Part shown: one piece after another, positions 1-10,124 of the stretch | How positions within the stretch are numbered: the stretch's first letter is position 1 | How the letters are laid out: each line of letters begins with the position of its first letter | Assembly (NCBI GenBank): GCA_036362985.1 | Contig: JAYGXS010000001.1 | Location: 73,046,377-73,110,376 of the forward strand | DNA length: 64,000 bases | Source of the DNA: Ligula intestinalis | Taxonomy: Eukaryota; Platyhelminthes; Cestoda; Diphyllobothriidea; Diphyllobothriidae | Reading direction: 5' to 3' | The notes under the pieces: generated by a model | What the model saw: only the letters and a program-made list of their open reading frames with translations | What the model was told of the DNA's origin: nothing | The model's database searches: none | Program-made: the position numbers and the translations under genes

Positions 1-2085
1 GCATTCAAAGCCCTATTACACGGACTAATTACCGATTTATGTCCTATCGCGGTTAAAAAAGTAATAAATAGGCCTCAATGGCTAATGCCGACGCTAAAGA
101 GAGAAGCAAACTGCAAAGGAAGGATGTTCAAAACCTATCGCAGAGAGAGGACCCCAGAATCGCACAAAAGGTATGAGGCGCAGAGAAACAGGGTTAAGTG
201 CCTGATATGAATTAGCCACCAAAACTTCGAGAGTAATCTAATAACCGTGCAGTAGGAAACCCAAAGCTTTTCTACAACTCTGTTAGACAATGCACTCGAA
301 AAAGAGACCCTATTCTTCTGCTAAAAACAGACGACGGTGTAGGAATTTGCGAGGTTAACGAAAAGGCGGAGCATCTATTCTGCTACTTTCAGTCGGTCTT
401 TACCAGAGAGGCTGAGTTCACTGCTGTAAACTACAGCGTGGGTGAGATTCAGACCATAGACTCAGTTGCACTCACGGAAGCTACCGTTCTGCGAGAACTT
501 CCACAGTTTAAAGAAACGAAATCTTCAGGTCCGGATGAGATACCTGCAAAGCGATTGACAGAGATAGGCATAGAGGTCACGGTACCCCTGTACCTACTCT
601 TCCGAGCCTCTCTTTATACTGGACAAGTGAACCCGATTCGAAGGCAGTGTGGATCGCACCCATTCACAAAAGTGGGAGTCGGGCGACCGCAAATAACTAC
701 AGGCCGGTCAGCCTCACCTCAATATCCTGCAAACTCATGAAACACATAGTCAAACGCGAGCTGATGCACTTTTTGGAGTAAAATCAACTTCTTTCTGACA
801 AGCACCACGGATTCCGCAGGGGAAGGTCCTGCTTGACCAATCTGCTCTTTTGTCTAGAAAAATGGACCCGAGCGCTCGATGAAGGGAATACGGTGCATAC
901 AGTCTTCGTAGACTTCAAGAAGGCATTTGACACTGTGCCCCATCAACGTCTCTTATAAAACCTCAGCCGTATAGGGGTAAGGGGCAACCTTTTGCAGTGG
1001 ATCGCAAACTTCTTGACTGGTCGTACCCAGACCGTATGTATTGGTGAACAACGGTTGGCGGAGGTAGCAGTTGAGAGCGGGGTTCCACAGGGATCTGTTC
1101 TTGGCCCTATCCTCTTCCTTATATATATTGATGACAGCATAAGCGGACTAGACTGCGAAATCACAATGTTTGCTGATGACATGAAACTTTGGAAGGTCAT
1201 ATACAACCAAGACGATGAAGTAAACCTCCAGGCAAATTCGCATCGACTGGAGCAATGGTCGACCGTTTGGCTCATGCCATTCAATGTGGCCAAATGCAAC
1301 TTAATGCGATTCGGTAGAACCAGCACTGCGCCTCGAAGGGTGTATTACCTAAATCACACGCCACTGCCAGAGGTAGAGGCTCAGAAAGACCTGGGGGTGT
1401 GATTCACACCTTCACTGAAGCCATCACTCAACTGCCTGAAAGTGGCTAACTCTGCAATGTCGAGCTTGTATCTAATCAAGCGCGCCTTTGCTAAGCTTGA
1501 TAAAGTTGTATTTGGCAAGATCTTCGGCACGTTCGTGCGACCCCGACTGGAATTTGCCATCCAAGTCTGGAGACCTAAGACAGCCTAAGACCGAAAAACC
1601 CTCGAAAGGGTACAAAGACATGCCACAAAATTAGTACGAGGCCAACGGAACATTCCTTATGAGACCCGATTGGTAAAGCTTGACTTGTTTCCTCTGGATA
1701 ACAGGCAGCTACACAGGGACCTTATCCAGGCATTTCACACGCTGCGTGGTCCGGATTGCTGCCTCCAAACAAATGACTTCTTTGAGCAGGCCGCTACCTC
1801 TAGGCTGCAAGGACACCCCCTCAAATTACGCGTAACAGGGGCAAGACTTGACCCAAGAAAATTCTTTTTCTCTAAGAGGGTAATCCAGGCATGGAATGCC
1901 CTGCCAGCGGAGATAGTCATATCCCCATCTGTGGATGTTTTTAACACAAAGCTTGATAAGCACCGATTTAATGAGTAACGCCGAGATGGAATACTACGAA
2001 TCAAAAACACAGAAATGCTATAACTATATATTAATCGTAAATTTTAAGTAGTATTATTATCATAATTATTTAATAAAATGTATTT
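1..2085 (+). mobile_element. Degenerate CR1/Jockey-type LINE (reverse transcriptase and C-terminus)
   Basis: Plus-strand translation gives a non-LTR reverse transcriptase split over several frames. It shows a linker region (about 60-430), FVDFKKAFDTVPHQRLL near 907-954, GVPQGSVLGPILFLIYID near 1080-1130, the catalytic FADD at 1169-1180 and a typical CR1-like C-terminal domain ending RFNE at 1975. The copy is dead: in-frame stops occur near 779 (TAA), 955 (TAA), 1400 (TGA) and 1587 (TAA), with other breaks before 430. Its 5' end lies beyond the window edge. It ends in AT-rich sequence around 2040-2085. CR1/Jockey superfamily is inferred from the GVPQGS and FADD contexts; the exact clade is not resolved. 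Confidence 0.85.
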
Positions 2086-2371
2086 TGAGCGCGTTTTAAA
2101 CCAGAAGTCTCTGCTCACTATGGGAAGTGCGCTGATCGTGTCTGAGATCACATCTATGGTCCTAGGCTTCGCGGCCCTGTCACGCCCTTTCTCGTATCGA
2201 CCTGTAAACCGACTGCTGACGATGTGGTGGGTTCCTCTGCTCTTGACAAAGCAAGAGCGTATCATGGTCGCATCTCCGGTTCTTGAGGACGTTCTGGTGA
2301 CTCTGAGGTCTCCTCCTCGTCTGGCCCTTCGGATGTAGATTTGACTCGCCATGGCTGCCACCAACAATCAC
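2044..2371. other. Unclassified stretch with overlapping open frames
   Basis: Two overlapping antiparallel open frames of 86 and 107 codons are present (2078-2338 plus, 2044-2367 minus), and the stretch is richer in GC than its surroundings. I recognise no domain. It follows the LINE end directly and is probably another repeat fragment. Confidence 0.25.
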
Positions 2372-2879
2372 AGAAGCATCCTGCTCCTAGCATTCACATA
2401 CTCTCCCCCACGAGCGACAGTTTTTCTCCTTAAAACCAAAAACGACATTTCATTTTGAATTATTAACCATATCTAAGGAGTTTGTTCACTGTCTGCTCTT
2501 CTTGCTCAGTTACACTGCTGGCTCGTGTGAACTGAGTTTGAGTGTATTGCTTGAAACGAGCGAGAAGTTGTCGACAATTGTGTCAAGGACTTCTTTGGAA
2601 GGCTCGGTTGTGCCGATGCATTTCTTAAACACCATGTATCAAGAGAGAGTTCAAAGGCATTTGCCTTTACTTCCGTTAATACACTTGACTTGACTTAACT
2701 ATTGCCAGGATAAAGACCGTCTTCAGATCTTTTGGATCCTTCGTAGGTGAAAACTTATTTTTTAGAATGCCTTTAAGAATCTGGTTTGTCATCCCGCCGG
2801 TATCATATATGTTGTATTAAATAGCCACGATTTGAGTTGAAATGATATATTTTCAGGTTATGGGAATCTATTCTGTGGG
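2372..2879. other. No recognisable feature
   Basis: AT-rich non-coding sequence between repeat fragments. I see no supported gene, RNA or repeat. Confidence 0.4.
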
Positions 2880-3238
2880 TCAGAACTTGCGGAACGCTCC
2901 GCCCCAACACTTTGGTTCAATAAAAATCTTAACTGGCAACCTAAAGCTCTTGATCGGGGCTTCCTCGCTTGCCTGGTAGATGGTTTAGCAGTACAATAAC
3001 TTGCATCTTCAGACATACGTGCGTGTGTTTGTGACTAACTTTCAAATATTCGAAGTCATCTTCATTGAACAGAACATGAAGCCTACCACAGACCTTTCTG
3101 GCTTCAAGAATTCAACAACATTGCGCATCTACTACTGGAGAATCTAATCTGCCGTTCGACCGCTATCGCTCGTGTTTCAATAACTAACCGCACCCCATTT
3201 AATTCAATGCATCTTACTTTTCTAGTAAAACCTCTTGC
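2880..3238 (+). repeat. Unclassified interspersed repeat R, copy 1
   Basis: This block aligns by eye with the reverse complement of about 26010-26470 and with 58570-58960. Shared landmarks are GTTTAGCAGTACAA, CAAATATTCGAAG and GAATTCAATGCA-like strings. It is cut off by the N gap. Copy 2 has a 63-codon open frame with no recognised domain, so the repeat may derive from a coding sequence. Confidence 0.6.
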
Positions 3239-3248
3239 NNNNNNNNNN
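3239..3248. other. Assembly gap (10 N)
   Basis: Ten undetermined bases. Open frames crossing this point are not interpretable. Confidence 0.99.
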
Positions 3249-3379
3249 GGGGAGTCAGACCGCCGAGCAATCATCATGCCCGAGCTCACCGCCCGTGACG
3301 AAAGTTCAACAGGTCAGAGGCCACGTGCCGTCCAACAAGCAGTCCACGCACAAGAAGGTAATTAACGTTATTTGTCGCC

Positions 3380-3530
3380 ATATGCTTGCAGTAATGACTG
3401 TGTCCTATAAATACTGCAAACGTCTGTGCATACTTAACCTTTCTGCTACTCATGTCTCTGATGACGAATCCGCGATGGATATCGAAACGTCAGGCGAATA
3501 AACATATTGTCCCAGCGATCGGGTCTTCTT
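3380..3530 (+). repeat. PLE terminal repeat with hammerhead-like motif
   Basis: The block ends in GAAACGTCAGGCGAATAAA followed by a CAGCGATCGGGTCTTCTTC tail. The same arrangement closes the PLE-B copies at 4570, 30490, 33010 and 37720. Upstream sequence (CCTATAAATACTGC and following) also resembles the PLE-B 3' region. It is a solo terminal piece; no PLE coding region is attached. Confidence 0.6.
3454..3495 (+). ncRNA. Candidate hammerhead ribozyme (type I-like)
   Basis: Core box CTGATGA lies at 3458-3464 and box GAAA at 3484-3487, followed by C and GTC (cleavage triplet 3489-3491). Stem II can pair GAATCC (3466-3471) with GGAT-A-TC (3477-3483) around a five-base loop, with one bulged A and an extra C after the first box. 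Stem I can pair GTCT (3454-3457) with AGGC (3492-3495). Stem III is only the self-complementary ACGT, so activity would probably need a dimer. Hammerhead motifs in PLE terminal repeats are known. Activity here is inference. Confidence 0.55.
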
Positions 3531-4439
3531 CTTCTCAAAGTAAGGTCACGTACTTTAATAATACAGGCATAATAGTTTCAATTCGGGAGCATGTCGAAAT
3601 GAAGGTACATTGTTATCAAAATATTTCATAATGATTGCATAAGAACAATTATTATTTTATTTTATTTTATTGAATAATCATAAAAGATGAATATGTGACC
3701 TAATTTACCACCTAGACGACTCATGGATGTTGACAGCTTACCTTGTACAGAAGAAAAGTGTGTAATACTGTGGTATGCCCTCAGCCTGTGCCTTGGTGAT
3801 TGCACTTTCAACGTATAAACCATAGGAGGCCTTAGCGTTTACGATAATAAGTTGTTGGACTTGATGGAATATTGGCAGAGTCCGGTGAAAAGTACGGCTA
3901 ACTGTTCATACATACCGCCTAAATTGGGAAAAAACGCGCAGCATCTTTTTAGCTAATATAACGACATTCCTAATAAGAAGCCCGTTTATAGTTAACAGGA
4001 AAACTGACATATGTGCTCTACAGATAAACAAGGTCTGTCAAGAAATGTTTACGCACGTCCATGATTATATAATGAATTTGTAAATAAACGTTTAATCTAC
4101 GCATAAACAAAGCAAGCTATATATTTGTTCCTATTTAGACAATTTTAATACAAAACACTAACTGACAAGAGAAAAAATATCGTAAGGGCAGACAGCGCCT
4201 TCTTATATCATATCAACATATTTAAGCAATGTTTTATCTGAGTTACTTAACAAAATTTTCAGATTTACCAGTTTTAGTTATCACGCTATTTTAGGTCACC
4301 GTTGACAGATAGTTACATAGAGTACTAGCTTTCACTGACATTATAATGGGCGACTAGAAATGCTCTTATTCACTCAAAATATCGAGCACGTTCCCAAGTG
4401 TCCCCAATAATCCTAACCATAAAGCTACAAATGGACAGT
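3531..4439. other. AT-rich non-coding stretch
   Basis: No supported gene. A short ATTTT tandem run lies at about 3653-3672. Otherwise unassigned. Confidence 0.4.
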
Positions 4440-4575
4440 CTCTAGGTTTTATCTGCGCATGTCACAGACCTGTGTAAGATTACCTATGACTAAGGATTCC
4501 CGACGGAATCCGAAACGTCAGGCAAATAAAACTCTTATTCCAGTGATCGCATCTTCGTCTTCTGATAATAAGATT
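4440..4575 (+). repeat. PLE-B terminal repeat fragment (solo)
   Basis: Contains the PLE-B end signature: TCTGCGCATGTCACAGACC, CCTATGACTAAGG, a perfect 7-bp stem (GGATTCC/GGAATCC around CGAC), then CGAAACGTCAGGCAAATAAA and a GATCGCATCTTCGTCTTC tail. It keeps the second hammerhead box (GAAACGTC), but the first box reads CTATGACTA rather than CTGATGA. No coding sequence is attached. Confidence 0.7.
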
Positions 4576-4805
4576 AATGGGTAACTACCCGTGATAAATT
4601 GGGCTATTCTCGTGTTTCCTGTTAAACTGATTCCGTTATTCATTTGCGAACTTTCAAATTCCCTACCCAAAAGGATCTACAATCTCGTTATTCTAATGAT
4701 ACCAGTAATTCAAGTAGTTTTATCTATTCAAAGCAATGCTAAGGCAGTGGGTAACTTACAAACATTGAACTGTTTTTACACATTAAGTTGGTTTGGCAGA
4801 TAAGC

Positions 4806-4935
4806 TTAATTTGAGTTGACCCAAGTGTGAAAAACTCTAGGCGTTTGGCGGGATTTGAACCCGCGCATCAGATATACATATAGGCTAAAAAAACTCACGA
4901 GTTATCATGAGTGCACTGCTGTGCTTCATGGGAAT
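4806..4935 (-). repeat. tRNA-derived SINE, copy 1
   Basis: On the minus strand a B-box-like GCGGGTTCAAATCCCGCC (4850-4867 reversed) is followed by a tail ending TTGGGTCAACTC. The same head-tail arrangement occurs at 23525-23660, 23880-24005 and 50085-50160. The A-box part is eroded, so this is not a functional tRNA gene. Confidence 0.6.
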
Positions 4936-4984
4936 AAGCGAGTACCCTTCAAACTATTGCGGTAGCCAAATGTTTAAAGCTTCT

Positions 4985-5655
4985 TTACCCTGGTGAAAAT
5001 TTGAAGACTGTATAAACAGCAAAATTTACTGGATCCATAAATTTCGAGAGGGCTCTTCAGTTGCCAGACCTCATTGCATAACGGGATGCAAGTACATAGG
5101 GCAAACGCAAAGGCAATTGGCCAACAGAGCAAAGGAACTTTTACCTAGCTAGTTGCTTAAGAAAGAAAAACGAACTCCTCGCACATCAATCACTGAACAC
5201 CTGCTAGATACCGGCCACTTCATGGACCCTAAAACCTCCTTCCGAGTACTTGTATAAGCACGAACAACTCGCAGCTTACGCTACTTAGAGGCAGCCTACA
5301 TAAGGCGGTTTAAACCCTACCTATGTAAACAATTGGAGCATGTAGTGAACCTAACTCTACCTTGGTAACACTGACTCCTGGTTTACACATCCCTCACCAA
5401 ATTTTCTTTTATTTTTGCCTAGACATTTTTTCACCAGTTTCTTGCTGTCGACAGCGTTTAAATTTTAGCTTTATCGAATGCCTCGGCCATATACAGTGAC
5501 CTTGCCATTTTTGAACGATTTTTCTGTATGATTTCAGTTGTATATTTTCTCTGACGTTCATTCCCGTTATGCAATGAGGGGTGGCAACTGAAGAGTCCTC
5601 TTGAAATTTATGGATTTATTAAAGTTTGCTGTTTATACAGTCTTCAAAAGATAAC
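4985..5655 (+). mobile_element. PLE family A fragment: GIY-YIG endonuclease end, flanked by inverted repeats
   Basis: Plus-strand translation at 5087-5369 gives the C-terminal GIY-YIG nuclease region of a Penelope-like element: CKYIGQTQRQLANRA, HLLDTGH, FRVLV, LRYLEAAYIRR, CKQLEHVVNL. There is an in-frame stop near 5148 and another near 5255. Matching copies are at 14434-14868 and 6715-6875. The two flanks, about 4993-5089 and 5568-5653, are inverted repeats of each other (GAAGACTGTATAAACAGCAAA ... CTCATTGCATAACGGG). Reverse transcriptase is missing. Confidence 0.75.
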
Positions 5656-6480
5656 CGAATGATTTGAACCCCATGTCGAGAGATTTTAAAAACTTAGGAA
5701 TGCTTAGGTAACTTCACCCTCCACAGGCGTTTTTGAAAAATTTCAATTCAAAAACTCCCAAACAGTGGTTTCCAAAAATGCTATACCCATCTCGAAACAA
5801 CCACTACAAGGTTGTATCTGTTAAACAACCGAAATAAATAAGCATCGACTGAAGAAAAAAACGGAGGCTAAAAGTAGGCTTCCTATTGCCATTGAAGGCG
5901 AATTTAGGTTGCCATCTTAAAAAGAGAATGCACTCCGGAGCTGAAAAGCACCTCGCAGAGACTTATCCCCAAGGAGTGCGGTTGCCGATGTTTTGATAAA
6001 AATCCATTTTATCAATCGAATTTGACGTATGAATGAGTAAAGGTTGCGTAATCTTCTGGGTATTATCTCAAGGAGCGTTGAGTATTTTATTTTCAATAGC
6101 ATAGTAGATCCAAGTACTAGGTCTGACAACTGGTAAACTGCCAATTGAAAAGGGCGGAAGTGAAAAAGCTAAAGGAAAATCAGTAACACGGTAATAATAG
6201 AGTGAACAAGCAGTTCAACGATGGGGAGAATAAGTGTTTTCACCGGCCGTTTCACTAAGTCACCGGGGCACGACGGGTGCGTGCCGGCGAACGAGTTTTT
6301 TTTGCGAGCGCAGCAAACAGATGAAGATGAAGATAAAACTATCGATCGACGTCACGGCATCATTAAGCCAGAGATTTAATCACAAGCGTGCAGACAATGG
6401 TTAACGGGCTTGCTAGGCAGACCGAAGACGACATGGATAGTCGGCAGCACTCTCGAACGCGACTCCGGACAGCTACGGCA
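5656..6480. other. No recognisable gene
   Basis: Unassigned sequence. Short open frames such as 5917-6144 (minus) show no domain. The part from about 6230 is richer in GC. Confidence 0.4.
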
Positions 6481-7215
6481 GCACCCCGCAACTTGACGGA
6501 AGGTGAGTGTAAGAGCGACACCGGAGGTTAAATGCAATGTATGTAGGAACACCTGTTTAATAAGTCGGTCAGGACAATGCACTCTACAAACTTTGCAAGT
6601 GATGCCAATATCTGTGTCACAGGAGCTGCGGTCTACGTGGGTGGGGGGAGGGTCAGGTGGTGTGCCCATTGCCACTTCGTCAACTTGTCTATACACTTGG
6701 CTCTTCTGCCTATACGGGCTATTCTGTAGATCCCAAAACATCCTTCCGAGTACATGTTCAGGCACGAACAACTCGTACATTGTGCTACCTGGAGGCAGCC
6801 TCTATACGACGGGAAAAAAACCCTACCTATGTAAACAACTGGAGCATGTTGTGAACCTTGCTTTCTCCTGGTAACATCCGGCTCCCTGATTCAAATCTCC
6901 CTGCCTGCATTTTTGCTTGAACGTTTTTTCCCTATCTCCGTATCCACAGTGTTTCACTTACGGACGTTACTAATTAGACTAATTAGCCTAATTTACTAAT
7001 TGATCTTCCTGACCTGTTTCTATGACCTCTTCTGTATGAATACAATTGATGTATTTTGTCATTCGTTACTCACTTTATGCAGCGAGAGGACGCAGCGGAT
7101 GAGCACTCGTGAAATTTATGGTTCCAGTAAATTCTGTGGTGTACGCAAGCGTCAACATTGCACCTGGGAAAAGATGCTTCGAGTAAAAGTGACTGAAGGT
7201 ATCAGTAATTCGGTC
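6481..7215 (+). mobile_element. PLE family A remnant with inverted internal join
   Basis: The plus strand at 6715-6870 encodes the end of the family A GIY-YIG domain (VDPKTSFRVHVQARTTR, CYLEAAS, then CKQLEHVVNLAF in another frame). Immediately upstream, the minus strand at about 6650-6710 reads YRQVDEVAMG, the conserved motif of a PLE reverse transcriptase. RT and nuclease pieces therefore point in opposite directions and meet near 6712. The 7090-7200 part resembles the flank at 15310-15400. All coding is broken. Confidence 0.6.
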
Positions 7216-9340
7216 ATTCCCTTGCCAGTGTACGTGCATCTAAACAGAGTACGTGCAATATGTGCTGGAACAACAGAGAGACCGGATCATGGAACTGCAT
7301 GCGTACTTCTGACTCCTCAGCCATCATAAATACCAAGTATGGGAAGTGTAGCCGCAAGCCCAAACACAGGTTCATGCAGCGCAAACCACCTGTACCCAAT
7401 CACCGCATCAAAGGGCTAACAGACGCAAACAATCTATTGATGATTGTGAGGAGGAAGAAAAAATGAGGTTCACTCTGAGAATTCCATCTCCAGGATACTC
7501 AGCGCAGAAAAACTCAGCAAAACAATCTGCGGCGCTAGAAAATTATCACGAAACACCGGGGCAACTCGGTCCTGTATTCAGGACTCATTTGCAGGCTGTG
7601 GCCTCTAAGGCACCCACACTGCGTTTTGATCCGAGCTGCAAACCACTCCTATTGTGTGAAACCTGGGCACATTGGTCCCGTGTCATACGTAGGGCAGGCG
7701 TTGACGGATTGGTTGGCTTCATGAGCTACGGCATCCTACTCCATCACCGGCATTCCTAACTGTGTTATGAAAGCAAAACAAGGCCTTTAAAGGATGAGGA
7801 TTGCTCGCAAATGCGAATGCCTACCATTCATAATGTGTAAGCTAATGTCAGCATGGTTAGTCGTCTACAGTGTGATATTAATCGAATCTTTTTATGCATA
7901 ACATTTATGGTAAAAATCTGGTCCTTTTGGGAACAACCCATATAATATAAAGACGTTTTATTATCGTTGGACGGGATACCACTCATATCAACCAGCCCGT
8001 CCGTACAAAGATGAATAAATAAGTACATGCGAGTAAAGTAACGGTTGGAAAAAAGTTATTCAGTACAGTTTGCCTTTAAGTATCATTCAATAATACGTGT
8101 GGTATCAAGGGTGGTCCTTGCCAAACAACCTCCAGTTCGAATATAGTTTCCTACGTGGTTTTACGAGAATGAACTGGTTTGTCTTTCTAGATTGTTTGAG
8201 GTACATTTCACTAAAGGAGGGCGTTTCACCAGTTGTTGTTTATAGAGCCGTTGCAGGAATAATCCTTTTCCTAAGGGCGCAGATTGACAGGCTGGCCAGT
8301 GACTAGTCCATTCAATTAGAATTCCTGGATCCAATCGCAATCCATTTTGTAAACATTAGGAGCACGTTTGTTGTGTCTTATGTTCTTAGAGTACTTATAT
8401 TGTTGGCGTACCATATATTTTATGTCTTCCTCGAAAGATGGGATGATGCTTGAAATGCATTATGCATAAATGTAGATACTATTCCATTTATTAGGAAACA
8501 AAGTAAAAAAGGATATGTATTTCAAGTGTTTTCTGCTATAGTTATCTTTAGACGTTTTTGCTAGTGTAGAAGGCCATTTGGCTTATACTTGCAACCCCGC
8601 CCAAAACGTAAGCACTCATCTCCGAGAAGAATAAAAGTCTACAAGTACATTGGCAATATATGTGGTTAGGATCAAGTACGAGGGTGCTAGTATACATAAC
8701 TTCTTTAAAAGGCGCCTTCATGAGATAGTTCGTTGACGGGTCTCTGCATAGTTTGCCTTTTCCCAAGTTTAATTGAAAGCAAAAATTATAAAAATCTGGT
8801 AAACAGATATAAGACAGTCGTGCTAGGCTGACATAGTGACCCTTATCCGAATGTTTAAATAATTATTCTGCAAAATGAGGAAGAATATTCCAGATTTAGC
8901 TATCTTGAGAATTAACAGGTACAATAAGTAGTGCTTTATATTTTGTTTTAAAGAATTGAATATTTCAGTAAAAGTTATTTTGAGGTTATTATAAGGACCT
9001 ATTTTAATTAAAAGCCAAAGCGGGTTTTGTGTTGCGTGCCGCACGAGGCTAAAACTCAGCCGCTAGCCGCAAATGGATGTGCCTCCCATCGTAATCGAAA
9101 AGTAATTTTAAACAATTATCAAAAGTCAGCAATTCAGCACTGCACTTTTGCGTGTGTAATGCAGCAAGAAACACGCCGAAGCAGCTGCAATTAAAGAGGA
9201 ATTTATTTGTTTTGGGTAAGCCTCGAACTTTAACTACTATCCCTCACGGACGAACCACTTATATTCCAGCCAAGGTGACGCCCTTACTTTAATATTTTAA
9301 TGTTCGAATAGTTCTCGGCTCAGCAGCAGAACTACGGCAT
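7216..9340. other. Gene-free sequence upstream of the guanylate cyclase gene
   Basis: No domain is recognisable in the open frames here (for example 7463-7759 plus and 7828-8028 minus). The promoter of the downstream gene should lie in its last part, but I see no convincing TATA box, spliced leader acceptor or other defined element. Confidence 0.4.
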
Positions 9341-10124
9341 ATGCGGTTGGAACAGGCCTTCGAAATGGCGTGCACTCTTAACACCGTCTGTTGGATATGG
9401 ATCTTAACCTCTGCCGTGGCTCAGACGCCGCCCAAGCTGAACCTGTACCTTGGGGACATCGATGAGCATTGCTGGCCAGAGGGCAGTGTTTATGATACCT
9501 ACGAGACAATCTTGACTACACTTGACTACGCAATAGTCCATACAAATCGACAACTAGCATCAGAGGATGTTGACTTTGTTTTTAGAGTTGTCTCCGGCTG
9601 TAGTCTGATCGAGGAAAAACATTTTTCCGGTGTTATTAGTTTCTTGAGAGTAGCTCGGCTCCTGGCAAACTCCAGTGCTGGTTATTCCGTTTTCTTGGGC
9701 CCACGACTTGGAAGCAACTGCCACTTTATCACTGATTGGATTGCCCTTGGAGCAGACTCATCTGAAGCCCACAGAAACCTCTACCAGATCAGTTACCTCT
9801 GCCAAGATGTTGACTTCTTTAGGCATTCTGAGAAATTGCAACCCGGCTACTCAGAAAAGACCTCCTTCGCCGTGAATCTAAAGGACTCTACAATTATTCG
9901 ATCTTTAAAGATATTCCTGAGACAGAATGGCTGGAAGAATGTTGTAGTGCTATTCGAGGCCAGTCCATTGGTCTTGACGTTCAGTGCACTTGCCCAGAAT
10001 TTGCAGCTGTATCTCTCAAGGATAGCACCTGGCAGGGAGGGACTCAATGTAGTCACAGTCCACCATCTGCAGTTGAACAGTGACCCTCGGAGGATTGTCA
10101 AGCGGTTTTGTAATCCTTGTGAAG
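9341..10124 (+). CDS. rGC exon 1: signal peptide and N-terminal ligand-binding domain
   Basis: Open from ATG 9341 to donor gaag|gtaaat, ending in phase 1 (residues 1-261). A hydrophobic core around [11 protein letters not shown] marks the signal peptide. Features typical of the periplasmic-binding-like receptor domain follow: a [12 protein letters not shown] stretch, GPRLGSNC, and [19 protein letters not shown]. Confidence 0.88.
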
